Position numbers and translations under genes: made by a program
Notes under the pieces: model-generated
What the model saw: the letters and a program-made list of their open reading frames with translations, nothing else
Told to the model about the DNA's origin: nothing
The model's database searches: none
Shown here: positions 22,500 to 34,099 of the stretch, in pieces
Numbering within the stretch: position 1 is the stretch's first letter
Layout: each line of letters opens with the position of its first letter
Assembly (NCBI GenBank): GCA_008508345.1
Contig: QNGE01001739.1
Span: 82,503-146,502 of the forward strand
Direction of reading: 5' to 3'
DNA from: Paragonimus westermani
Lineage: Eukaryota; Platyhelminthes; Trematoda; Plagiorchiida; Troglotrematidae
DNA length: 64,000 nt

Positions 22500-22645
22500 G
22501 AATGACCAATTCTGGACTGAGAAAAGACTTACTCATCTTCGATTGCCGCGCGCTTAATTAAGTCCAACTATTCCGTCAATCCCACATGCTCGTTTCTTCC
22601 GACCTACCGAGCCTGTGGTGTCCACTGAAGGCAAGACAAAGTTCA
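22500..22645 (-). repeat. right arm of 146-bp inverted repeat
   Basis: Partner of 22046-22191. The two arms could fold into a long hairpin when transcribed. Confidence 0.9.
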
Positions 22646-22649
22646 CAAA

Positions 22650-25600
22650 TATGACTGTTGCAGATGATGGCGTGTATGGCAACGGAGTTGGATGAACAGA
22701 TGGAACCATGTAGTACTGACCACCATTGCCACCAGAAAGGCGTATTTTATTACCCTGGAACCTTGTTTATTGCGATATTCAGCCTTGGAAAATCAGCGGT
22801 TACCGCAGGAACACGAAGCTAGTAAACGTCGCGTAATTTTGAGTTAATAAATAGGATTAAGTTACATATTTAGCCCCCTTTCCAAATAGTGTATATGAGA
22901 CAAAATTCCCCTTTGAACATATATAAATGCACCGATTTTTTCGAAATGCAAAAGCTGACGTCCACAGCCCAAATCTGGTCCGCAGTAATGTCTTATTTTC
23001 ATTTCTCACTAGAATTAGATCGACCCGACGAGAAACGTTGACGGGGTGTACGAATTAGAATACAGTAGCCTCAGGCGATAAATTTCTCTCGTTCTGCCAA
23101 TGCAGTTGCGTATTTCTACCACCAACATAGTTTGGGAATGTTACTGGCCACACCTGTGCAATGGCGCTCATTAATTTGTTTCAGAATATCAATTGACCAC
23201 CTGTTACCGCAGTTCTTTTAAAAAATGTTAATGTTTTTTACTACAATGGTTCTCTTCAGTACTGTCCAGTCTATCCACAAAACACTTTTCGGTTCACGCA
23301 TCAATCCCAATAATATTCAGTAAATCATGTAATACGGTAATGGTTTCGTAAGCAAGTTATGATTGAAACTTCATAACGGCATAAGCCTGTAGTGTGAAAG
23401 TATTGGCGCGTATAAAAATTCTAAAAGGAGAGAAAGAAGTGGGAGGCAGATATTCAACGTTGGAGTAAGTTTCGTTCATCATAGTGCTCAATCCATAGCA
23501 TTTGTAATTAATTTTAGTAGGTTAGTGCCAACTTACATTCAGTGTCATAAAAACGAACAAATTAGCAGGCGAATTTGATTTCTCATAGTAAAAGACGACC
23601 TATATTGAGGTGACCCCTGAACGGCAAAATTATATGATATTGAGGTTTGTGTACTGGGTACTCAATTCGTGATTCAGCTTGTAGCTATTCAGTGTTTAAG
23701 TCTTATGGCAAGTTGTGGGTATCTTTTCAGATTGGAACTTTGATACACTGGGATTGGAAGATACTTTGGCAATCTTGGACAATATGTGTGGCTTGAGAAA
23801 AGCGCCCACGTGGACGTCTTAAAGTGAGGAAGCTTGAAAGGGTATCGACCACAAGTGACTGGAGAATGGGTGCGGGTATAACAAATTCTAATTAGACATC
23901 TCACTCAATAGAACCGGTATATTATTGACAAACATATGACCTGTTTGTGAAGTAAGCACACATGTTTCAGATCGTGAGGTCTATGTGAGTATATTGTTGC
24001 TCCTGTCGTTGTGCAAGATTTGAGGACATATGGACGATTTTCCCTGATTTTTATATCATGCATTTTTCACGGTGTATCGTTTCACGAATTGCTGAAGTCA
24101 GGCTTGCAGGTTCACCAACAACAAATTCATCTGAGCTCACGTGAGCTAGACGCGAAACCGTTTAGTGCGTGGAACGCGTGACTACATCCACAAAAATGAA
24201 TGAACAGGAACCGATCACAATGGCTGTTGGTGATGTAACCCGTTACGCTGAGGAAAGAACGCTCTTACAGCAAAACGTTCACATCAACTCAGTACCTGTC
24301 AAAAAGGACAGGTGAGCCCATTTTGAGTGGTGCTAGATTGACACGAAGAAGCAGTTCGATTGAGACTGAGTCGCAGTTGGTCGCCGTAAGTCACTGAGTG
24401 GCACGTTTGCGATCGTCTACGCAGTGTTTTCTATCCACTCCTGATGTGTCAGACATGTAGTGTTATAGACGACACATGCTTTAGGCTGTACATCCAAAAC
24501 CAATTCTTCTAAATCCTACATCACCTGAACCACATAAAGATTAATCTTTCGATTCCAGTTAACTTGCTATTATGTGGTAATCACTTGCCTCAACCACACA
24601 ACGCATAACAAAACATACATAAACGTACCACATACTGGTTGCACCGGTATTCATACAACTTTTAGTTGTGTACACAAAGCGATAAAACTCACCGAAAACA
24701 TAGTAGTGCATTGAGAAGTACCACAAACGACTGTTTACAACTCGGACATATTCATGAATACTGCAGGTGTGATGGTCGGACTAATGACGAACGCTATGGT
24801 TTTGAAAAATAGGCAAACGTGTCATTGTGTTTAAAGTGTTCTGCACATCCACTTTTGACTGTCGGAATAACACCAACCTGACTTGAAAGAAAGTGAACAA
24901 TTATGAACTAAAGTGTGTTGAAAAACAGTTGCGTTCCTCTTTGTGTTTGTGCAGTGCAATTTTAGAAATACAAACGCAGTTTCGGGCTCCTTGGGTCAAC
25001 CCCATTCTACGTCCTGACTACATACCTCTTCTATCCTGAGAGCCGCATTCTGTTTTACACCCTTACAGTTGGTTACTTCCTTACTAGCCTTAATGAATGC
25101 TCGTGTTGTCGTTCAGATACGGCTTGCTGCATTTTCGTCAGTTACCCCAGTCATGAGGTTGTCTTCCGAATCATTACTTAAACTTGGATCTGTCCCCCCA
25201 CATCTGCTTCTAGGATGATGAGGCGATCATCCCTCTGTGGTGCGTCAAAGGTGTTTGACGGTTTCTCGATAAATTTACATGATCCTGCTGTAGCGTGTTT
25301 TGTGAGTAGAGTGAATTCAGTGGAGCAGAAGGTGACCGAGAGCTGCCCCCAACGTTGTGTAGTGTCACAGTTTTTGTTATTCAGGAATATGCCGAGCACA
25401 TACGCTTTAGACCATTTAGTTCTACTGATAGTTACCAAAGTGGTATCCCACTGTAACTAAAGAATCAGACAATAGATGTCGTTCCTTTGACAGTACACTA
25501 CAGGCTTTTCGTCGATTAGTGTTGTTGTTCATCGTTTGTTCTCGTGTGTTCGTCATCACTCCTTTAGCACACATGTTTACATATGATCATTCATATACAG

Positions 25601-28503
25601 CCGCCCATCATCACCAGTCAGGTCTGCATCTACGAGTTCGTAGTCATTCAGAGCTATGAGTTCACAATTTGAAGTAAGTAAGTAAGTAAGAATTACCATA
25701 GCGGTTTGACAAACTGGCCGAACTGAAACTCTAATTACATGCTCAATTCACAAACAGTTCGAAGTATTTATCCAAGCCTGAGTTAGTACTTTAAATGTTT
25801 GTCACTAGTTTGTTAGGGCGACGCTAATTTATGAAGTCAGGAATGGCTTCACAAAATATTCTTAAGAAAAGGGAACACTTAGAAACTGCAGGATTGGCAT
25901 GCCACTGATTGACTTTCAGTAAACTTTTGGGATCACAATGGTTACTAGTGATATAAGTGGTCCCAATGAGAAATAGACTTGTCACCAGCGGTTAACCTCA
26001 GGATACGGCAGAAACTGAGAGGCGCTGGTAATGGAAATATTGTCTGTTGACAGTAAGTGAGATATGTGGAGAACAAGGTTCTAACGAACCAACAGATACG
26101 ATTCACGTCATCACCATAGGTGACTATGTTGGGTATTACAGTATCTTTGGCTACAATCCAGTCAATTATAAATGCATCCTGCTGTCCATTTTCCTCTTAG
26201 CAGTCAATCTTATCTAGTTAACTAGCAATAGTTCAACATGTGGACATGAACAGCAGAACCACGGTAATTGTTGATTTGAACAGTTGTCCAAATAAACAGT
26301 AACAACCAGTTATGTCAGGACAGAAACTGAATTGAACAGTCTGTTTCCATCTGCTTTAATCTGAAATCCATTGTATATCCGGATGGTGACTACGAATGCA
26401 AAGTTACGCTGTAACGAGTTACCCTGAGGCTGAAATTTACAGACCAATACATATGCTACTGCAAGTAGTCGAACCGCAAGGTTTCCGGCTTGCAGTATGA
26501 TTCACCAATTTCCCCTCCTTCTTGTTTGATCGGTTGCAACAGACTGAGACCAGTATACGTGTTGCGTATGTTGAAAAGCAAGCGTTTATCATTAATCGAA
26601 AAATCGCTGGGCAAGTCTTCTACGGTTCTTCTATGATTTCAGTTGGAAGAGAAGTTCCAGTCCAGGGGACACCAGTTAGAATTAACAGGAAAAGACGACG
26701 AAACATCCTGAGCATTACTCGCAAGCGAATGTTGCAAAACGTTTGCGTATGGTAATTCAGTCGCGTAGCGATCCATTTAGCTGCTTCACAAAAGCGTAAA
26801 CAGAGTTTTATTTTATGCCCTGACAAAGGTATTACTGAGACTAACAGTGCCTGGTTTATAACTAATACTTGCTTTCTCAACTACCTGTCAAAGATATTCC
26901 ATTATAGATGGACAACCTTAGTGAATAATGACTGTTCATCACCATTCTATGAAGCTATTACCTGCCCACCCTACCTAATGTCAACTGTGGTTTAAGCCCT
27001 ACAGATGTATACATGTATAAAACACCTCGAGAAGACGGAGGACGTTCAAGCCTGGTGCACAAGCTTTTCCATCTGGTCAGGGTGCTGATGGGAGTACACC
27101 GAGTCACCTCGCAATTATTATAATCGTCCATCACACATTAGGTATCAAAGTCCTGAGGAACTGTTCCGACGGGATTTATCATGATTAACCGAATAGACAA
27201 AAAGTGTAATAACGATGTCGTACATAAACGGGCATCACAGAAATATGACACATGTATTTAATACCTCATAGTAAGTTTACAAATCAAACTGAGAACACCC
27301 ATTACAAATAGAAAACAGATGCTAGAAAGTCTTTTTTAGGTAGTAGATGCTTATTGTTTAGCCCGCAAAAAAGAATGCATGGAGAAATCATAGATAAGCC
27401 TATTTTCACTTCCTGCATACCTATAATTCTCGATAACTCACATCAGCTAAATGTGATGCTCAAGCTCGAGTTTATTCATAATGCGTTGCTGCGTCTACAC
27501 ATGTCAATTAACTAACAAATTTATGCAATAACTGAAAATAAACTCTGACTTTCTTTTCGTAATTACCGAGGAGTGTAAACGTAGGTAGACTTGAGTGTGG
27601 TGAACGTTGTTTATTGACACAGGGAAACCCAGTGTTTACTGAGGTTTACTGAGTAAGATTTGCAAACGTGTTCGTTCTTATGTGCAACGCTTCAGAGGAG
27701 AATAGTAGTCAGGCGCCACTTCTCGAAACTTACTAGGAATATTCCTTATACTCATTCCGAATTCTGTGATTTTGATTAATTGATCAACACTATCAGTTCG
27801 ATAATCTGATTTCCTACTGTTAGCATGGGAACTTGTAACGTTTTCTTCAGAAATGGTAATCAACATCTTAACCGGCAAACTAAGTACCGGAAGGTTGCAA
27901 AACTTTAAGCTGATATCTGCACGGAAATGACGAATTTTCGGACACGGATGAATGTTTTTGGACAGAGTGAATAGGAATGACACCTACGTAAACCCAATCG
28001 ATCGATCCGCAAAAATGGACCGTAAACCGTTTGATAACTAAGCTGAACAACAGGAGAACATGGATGGGATTGTCATCAAAAGAGCGGTCGTCAAAGTGTC
28101 TCCTAATATTAGGGTGCTGTCACTCTCATGCACACTACTCCATGTTTAAGCAGTATTTTTGCATGTGAATGTAAATGATGTTACCATCAAACCTTTCAGA
28201 AGTTCTTCAAGACTTTCCTAAAGTGCCATCATTTCTAGGCTGCAGTTCTACATTCCTGACCATACGTAAGATGTTTTGCATCTGGCAAGAATCTAATAGC
28301 CAATCGGTCCACGGCACCTTCAGTCTACCGGCCCAGCAACACTGAATTAAGGGGCTGAGGAGGAGTTTGTCAAAATGTCAACGAAAGATCGTACATATCT
28401 GTTCTGATTTGTCGTTAACGCAGAAATTCTGTAATGATGCAGCTTGGTTCAGAATAATGTAGTGACATTCACGTCCACTCTAGCCTGGCACACAGACTGA
28501 AAC
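22650..28503. other. long non-coding stretch
   Basis: No gene I can defend in almost 6 kb. An 86-codon minus frame (25438-25178) and its antisense are both open and carry no motif. A 101-codon minus frame at 27983-27678 is likewise unsupported. The only clear feature is a small tetranucleotide repeat at 25672. Confidence 0.4.
25672..25690. repeat. (AAGT)n microsatellite
   Basis: Four full AAGT units plus a partial one. It creates artificial GTAAGT splice-donor matches. Confidence 0.9.
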
Positions 28504-28748
28504 TTAAGGAAGCAGGTAGCAAGCGTTATCACAGGTAGCATTTAAACCAGAAAGATGAATGGAGACTATGGTAAGACCATTGATTGTCGTTGAAAGCATG
28601 CCTATGTGCTTGGCAGCATCCATTTCTGGTTTGCCTATCCTACTGACCGAAGCGCAAGGATGCCTGCATATAACCGCCATCACTGAGCCACTTGTGGCTC
28701 CACACACATACCACGTATCCAGTGTAAACCCGAGGGAATAATACTTGT
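28504..28748 (-). mobile_element. non-LTR retrotransposon 3' tail, related to 15.1 kb copy
   Basis: The minus strand shares collinear blocks with 15095-15225: TTCGGGTTTACACTGGATA with one change nearby, then TGTGTGGAGC, CAGTGATGGC, GCAGGC-TCC and GCTTCGGTCA. Beyond that the two diverge. No coding part of the element is left. Confidence 0.55.
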
Positions 28749-29159
28749 CGATCAGTGCCTACACATATAAATGCGTATATAAATGCCTGTATACAAGTAT
28801 ATACAAACGTAACTTCATCAGTTCAGTCCTCTTTTATTTCTACTTGTAGTCAACTTCTTCTGACGAATTTGTTCAACCCTAATATGCGCCTGGCCTCTTC
28901 TGATCTTCAACAGATCAGAACAAGTCAGTTTGATTCGCCACATACCTCGCACGTGCTCACAAGTTAGCCACTACGACATGCATAACCGTTGAAGAACATT
29001 TGGAATTGCTATCCGGGTTGGAGCAGTTGTCCATATCTTGGACAGTTCTCAGATCCCTACTCGAATGTTTTTTAAACGAATGTGAGCGCTTTGAATTTTA
29101 AGGCACTCAGTGCGACGCTTATAAACTAGGGAACAACATAGTAAATCAACCAACACTCC

Positions 29160-29500
29160 ATGCAGCGCGTGCATGTCCCTACGTTCGTTTATCATGTGAT
29201 GCGTCGGTGCAAGCAAGCACAAACGCGCAAAGCCCCGATCAAGGCCGTGACAACAGCAGGTCAGGTCGTAGTCGGTCGTTGCAGGAGCAACTGTATGCGA
29301 ATTGTGCAAGCACGCATGCGTGTACGCGCACGAAGCGTGCACACCATGACGTTCGTTTGGGAAGATAAAACTAGCGAAATCAGTGCTTCCGATGTGGGCT
29401 CCGTGTTTGTGTGTGTTTGCACCCATGCCGTGCTGGTATAAACCGTTCGTGTTGTTCGCTTTCTGACATTGACGTCACTGCACGATTGGCCAAACGTCAG
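29160..29500 (+). promoter_or_regulatory. CpG-rich block with CRE, possible promoter
   Basis: This block is visibly richer in CG dinucleotides than its surroundings and is open on both strands (93 and 125 codons), which probably reflects base composition. Near its end are TATAAA (29437-29442), a perfect CRE palindrome TGACGTCA (29470-29477), an inverted CCAAT box (ATTGG, 29484-29488) and a run of AACCGTT/AACGGTT motifs (29441 to 29550). It lies just upstream of the candidate exons at 29.57-30.34 kb. Promoter function is inference from position and motifs. Confidence 0.3.
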
Positions 29501-29570
29501 TCAAACGGTTTGACTCAACTTGTGCTTATGAAGTGAGGCACGAACCGTTTCACTTCATGGTTAGGAAACC

Positions 29571-29624
29571 ATGACGATAGAGGAAGTTTTCGCTAGGAAA
29601 TTATGTGAAATTGAGCCTGCGCGT
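29571..29624 (+). CDS. possible first coding exon of an unidentified gene
   Basis: An ATG in good context (ACC before it) opens MTIEEVFARKLCEIEPAR. The frame stays open to a stop at 29634. A GTTGGA at 29625 would give a phase-0 donor that fits the phase-0 start of the next exon, but it is a weak site. The intron would be 91 bp and would contain an (AC)7 run. I give this exon much less weight than the following two. Confidence 0.2.
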
Positions 29625-29662
29625 GTTGGACTTACTTGATGAAATTTGGACAGCCTACTGTA

Positions 29663-29676
29663 ACACACACACACAC
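29663..29676. repeat. (AC)7 microsatellite
   Basis: Seven AC units. It lies upstream of the acceptor tract of the candidate second exon. Confidence 0.9.
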
Positions 29677-29715
29677 ATCAACACCGTTCTGGTTATTCTT
29701 GTTTCTCCATCTCAG

Positions 29716-29908
29716 CTTTACAGTCCAGCATCGGCAAAACTTTCGGACACCGATACAGTTCACAATTCACTGATCCATGAAGACACAGTTTACCGTTTGA
29801 AGTTCCCGGTTCCTCGATCCTACTCGTGTGAACTGTCTGAGAGCAGACAGCTTTTGTTCAACATGGAATCTCTGGCAGATTCACTGACGGAATACAATGA
29901 GAAAGCTA
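29716..29908 (+). CDS. candidate internal exon, unidentified protein
   Basis: A 193-nt open segment is bordered by a strong acceptor (pyrimidine tract ending CCATCTCAG) and a strong donor (GTGAGTAAT). The frame starts in phase 0 with LYSPASAKLSDTD, includes YRLKFPVPRSYSCEL and ESRQLLFNMESLADSL, and ends NEKA plus one base. Composition is polar and soluble-looking; I do not recognise the family. The single leftover base joins exactly with the two bases that open the next candidate exon. A second acceptor at 29723 would shift the start by 8 nt. Similarity searches could show it to be an old retroelement instead. Confidence 0.4.
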
Positions 29909-30181
29909 GTGAGTAATTGGGATGCCGTTTTCTCAAATGATATACATGTTTCTCACCGAGTGTTATTAAAGGACCACGTGAGATGATAAGATTGCTCTGA
30001 CTTTACAATTTAACCATCGAAGTCAAAAACAAGTGTTGATATATACAGTATTGTTCGCTGAATTTGAATAATTTTAATTGTCGAATAGCTTACCCTGTTA
30101 AACTTCACTAAACTTAACATGTACAGCTAGTGGTCTAAGTGTTGTGTAGAAGGTTTTGCACCTGGTCGGCTCATTTTTCAG

Positions 30182-30342
30182 TTGATGCCGGGGATCTAAC
30201 TCACATGAACGGAACTTCACCTACATCTGACAGTAACTTTCACAATCAAGCAGAGGTTCTAGCAAACTTCTTTCAAAAGAAGCTCTGGATTCCGGTTTTG
30301 TTGTTGTTAGGCGTCATCAGGAGAGTGTGCATTCACAGCGAG
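30182..30342 (+). CDS. candidate internal exon, unidentified protein
   Basis: It is preceded by CGGCTCATTTTTCAG and followed by a strong donor (GAG then GTGAGG). Length is 161 nt. In the frame set by the previous exon it reads IDAGDLTHMNGTSPTSDSN, then FHNQAEVLANFFQKKLW and a hydrophobic stretch IPVLLLLGVI, ending HSE in phase 0. The intron between the two exons is 273 bp. One caution: NG...QAEVLANFF resembles the segment before the RT of some non-LTR retrotransposons, so this may be a retroelement scrap whose splice borders are fortuitous. No further exon downstream could be joined with confidence. Confidence 0.35.
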
Positions 30343-30584
30343 GTGAGGTGAACTCTATGCTAAGGTTTTATGAGGTGCTCATGCCGGTTTCGATGCGATT
30401 AGTTCCACGATAGACGTGACCTGAAATTAATGTCAAAACGCACCACCACAAGTGCTGCGGAGTGAAATTCGGGACGCTCGATGACTTAGAAACGAGGCAG
30501 AGTAACTACCACTACTGTTAACCTTGGTCAGTGACCCCGTGATCAGCGCTTTGCAGCCAAGCCGGAATTATGTGATTCATTAAA

Positions 30585-30790
30585 CTGCCCTGGTGATGCA
30601 ATGGTTACTTATATGTAATCAGGATTTGATCGGAGCAATGTGTACGTCACACAAAGTTCAATGCGGTCTACCTTTTAGATGTAGTGCTTTGGTAGTGGCC
30701 GGCATGTGGTCAGTGATACGTTGGTTAACGCAGGTCACTCAAGAGTTGATACAAATCGTAGTTTGAGTCCGCGCTGTGTAATTAATGCGT
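30585..30790 (+). mobile_element. two tRNA-like SINE fragments in tandem
   Basis: The first piece has CTGGTGATGCAATGGTTAC, A-box-like, then AGGATTTGATCGG. The second has GGCATGTGGTCAGTGATACG, then GTAGTTTGAGTCCGCG as the B box. Both point to the right. Bodies are too diverged to assign to family A or B. Confidence 0.45.
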
Positions 30791-30799
30791 TGTTGACGA

Positions 30800-33599
30800 G
30801 CAGAGTTCGACTACGTTGCTCCGTTTCACAAGAGGCTGTTTGAAATATCTAGTTAACTAAAAAGGTGTGGAGGGGTGCTACTGGCGTCCAATTTGTAATG
30901 TTGGTTTCACTCACCGAACTGAAAACCATAGGTTTCCGAAAGGTCTATGAGTATGGAAGTCGGAAGACACAAATAAAATAATGTTCTCTGAAATGTCGTT
31001 CTCGTCGCATGCTCTTAGGTGAGTGTATCACTACTTTTGACTGATTGCACAACGATTCACAAATCCTAACGGATTTGATGGACAGGTGCAATGTTAGCTA
31101 CAGGGAACAATGAAAAATGATTAAACACGGACATGAACAGCATCAGGAAAAACTTGCTTTTAATTACACAAGAAGAATGAAGTCCAATAACCGGTTTGCG
31201 AGTATTAAACCAAAATGCTTGAATAAGGCAATTTTCTTAGTAGACTGTGACATCGTACGTTTTGGCCATTTCATTTGCAACCAACAATCAAAGAGACGTA
31301 TTCATGAACGCTCAAACCGCAACCATATAAGTTTCACAACTTCCTCCCACCGCTCACCTAACCCACCGTGTAATCGTTGTTCACCAAATCAGTGACAATG
31401 TGGACTGTAGTTATAGGGCATCCTGAATAACCAACAACGGCAATCACTAACGTAAGCAGACACGCCAAGAGGTGCGAAGCTCAACGCTTATTGTTTGTAA
31501 TTGAACGAATGCAGGTTTTCGTTCCTCCCAATCGCCCTTCAATCCAAGTTGCTACCACCAGTTTTGTATGAATCGATAGATACCTTAGAACGTTCTTACC
31601 TTAGTTCCTAGCCACCTAACGCTATATTCAGAGAGAGAAGAATATGTCAACAGCCACGAACTTAGGCTCCATTGCAACACTCACAATCTGGCTGCTTGAA
31701 CTGTGAAACGGATGACCAACAGTTATGATCACTAGGCCAAACCTGGTCATTCTGTCGGACACAGTGGTAAGCGTACTCATGACCGATAGAGAATCACCAA
31801 CACACTGTGCTCTGCCGCTGAGCGGGCAGTCTGTAATACAAGACGAAAAGTGCGCTTGTGCCCTTGTTTTGTACAAAACTGCCGTATAGTGACAGTTGAA
31901 CATTGCCATATTAACAGGGGAAGGCTCATAGTATGGCACCGTACGTTCAGAAAACAGTCAGAAAAGACTATTTCATATTTCTTTACCCAAACCCTAAAAG
32001 TTGTCTATCAGAATGGACACAGACGTCCTCCGATGACTCACAGTGAAACATAAAACAGGATATGCATTTGCGGTGTGTATCCCATTAAATGCCTCGGGTT
32101 TCCCAATCGTCTATCTACTTGGCCAATAGTTCGCACCATCAGCCGGGTACTTAGGAAAGTTTTCCGCCATCTTCTGCTGGGGATATTGGACAGTTCCATC
32201 AATGTTGATGTCACCGTAAGCGAATCTAGAATGGCAGATAATGGGTGAGGCAGAAACGAAAACGGTCAGTTGAATCCGGTGTTTCTAAAACTTGCTTCTT
32301 AGTTTAAAAAGAACAGACGAAATACAGTACAGTAGAATGTTTTCAATAAGCACTGCTGAGCAATGGAGCTAGAGAAGGTGGCAACCTTAGAAAAATCTTT
32401 CTAGGCAATGTAAGATTATCAGATCTTTCTGGATTTGCTTCCTATGAACGTTTGCAAATTTCTGGGGGTCATCATTCCGTGTGCTAAATGAACCGGGGTC
32501 GATAATTAGCAACGAATTATGTGCGCATCGGAGAGCATAGGAACTTAATTTAAACATTTACGGAAATGAAACTTGTATAAAGTGAAAATATAAGGAAATA
32601 TTTTTTTCCAGCGATATTCCAATTAAATGGCAATGTATTATTTGTATGGCAGTTTTAAATTCGTTAAAAAACTCAGTCTACAGAAGCTGACCAACTCAAA
32701 CTCAGAGCAGAAATAACTGACCATCAAAGATCGGCATAAGTTTATCCACTTGGAAGGGACTCATTTAAGAAAAGTGGGTCTACAACTGGACTCCGAACAG
32801 CTACTGGGACAGAATGTCTAGATGTGATCACTCAGCTGATCTACGACGTCCCACTAAGTTTTCGAAAATTCATATTTGGAGTTAGTTACCCAGTCATCCC
32901 ACTGGCATTTGCAATGCACCGAACGATATGGGAATCTGACTATCCTGCAGAATTTCTCAGACAGTAGTTTTCTCGTATAGTTGTGTTGTGAGAACTGAAC
33001 AGAGTCGGAGCAAATCAGGCAAATCATCACGCTTAAAAAACCTGAAGACGGGTTATCAAAATGAATATTGGTTAATGGTTCCAATGAACCTGAAGCGACG
33101 TCTTCACTCTTGTTGTTCAGGTAAACCGAGAAAACCATAAATTGTGAGTCAGTCAGCCACTTAAGGTCAACATGACCAGATGAATATGGGGCCATCTTAC
33201 ACGGAATCAGTGTATCACAGCTCTACTGTTGAGTGGCCGTGGTTTGAGTTGTTGAAATTCGAACAAAATCGGCATACGTCGGTGAAAGCTGGTGAAAGTG
33301 TCCAGTAGGTTCATATACAATTGAAGTCTTATGACCTGGACTGTCTCTCTTTGGAGCTTACTGATTGAATATATCTTAAGAGGGACTAGAGTTTAACTTA
33401 GCTAGATGGGCTGGTTACCACGACACGTTACCTATTCGGCTAATTATCATATGACATCAAGAATCGAAGGAAGCTGATCAAAACCTTTTTCCTATATGAA
33501 CTATTTGTGTGGAACATATAAATCGAATTGATGGCGGGTGCCAGGTGACTCAATTGTTGTACAAGTTACATGGCGGAAGTTTCACGTTTGTTGGAAAAC
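30800..33599. other. non-coding, nothing recognised
   Basis: Open stretches up to 113 codons (33195-32854, minus) have no recognisable motif. No exon here can be joined in phase to the candidate gene at 29.6-30.3 kb. Confidence 0.4.
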
Positions 33600-33700
33600 A
33601 ACGGTTCATATCACCTGAACCTCATCCACAACTGATCACAGACATCACATTTCCATGGACTTTGCAGTTGGCCCCTTCCGAAAAGAAACGTTGATATCGT
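33600..33700 (-). mobile_element. SINE family A body fragment
   Basis: Plus-strand CATCCACAACTGATC, then CACATTTCCATGGACTTTG and CCCCTTCCGAAAAG. These match CATCCACAACTGGACTC... at 61410-61470 closely, in the same orientation. Only the body is present; the tRNA-like head is missing. Confidence 0.55.
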
Positions 33701-33884
33701 GTTTCGCCATTGTTACAGCTAATCAGTAATGATTTCAACTTGGACAGAAGTCCTATTCGAGAGGTCATCGAGTAGAGTTAGCAGGAAAGTTACTGCGTCT
33801 CCTCCTAGGCGATCGGGCGATCAGAGCATTACTCATAATTGAATATCATTGAGCGTTCATGTATGACGATTCAGTCGTGTCTAA

Positions 33885-34080
33885 TATGTGGTTAATGGCG
33901 TAATAGTCAACACGATTGCTTCAGGAAAGCGTGGTCCGATTTCCAGTCTCAGCCGTGGCAAAGACATGCATACAGATAACATTTAGTACGAGAGAAATTC
34001 GAGCCTAGTGCTTCTCCTTTCGAAAGCGTCCTACTGGAAAGTATATGAGAATGCGACAGCTGCGATAAGTTGCGGGGAAT
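33885..34080 (+). mobile_element. SINE family A copy
   Basis: The head reads GTTAATGGCGTAATAGTCAA CACG, then GTGGTCCGATTTCCAGTC as a decayed B box. The body has GAGAGAAATTCGAGCCTAG and GGAAAGTATATGAGAATGCG. It is the inverted counterpart of the 9.2 and 61.4 kb copies. It lies about 190 bp from a same-family fragment in opposite orientation. Confidence 0.65.
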
Positions 34081-34099
34081 GTTCAAATGGTACAGGAAA

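Larger units (their letters stand above)
22046..22645. mobile_element. 600-bp unit with 146-bp near-perfect inverted repeats (foldback/MITE candidate)
   Basis: Left arm 22046-22191 and right arm 22500-22645 are reverse complements at 145 of 146 positions; the mismatch is at 22187. The spacer is 308 bp and carries no recognisable protein. Ends are TGAAC...GTTCA, flanked on both sides by CAAA (22042-22045 and 22646-22649), a possible 4-bp target-site duplication. Similarity fades gradually inward past 22191, as in an ageing terminal repeat. The arms contain the palindromic TTAATTAA and a GCGCGC run. It could be a non-autonomous DNA transposon, or a local inverted duplication. I recognise no superfamily. 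Confidence 0.6.
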
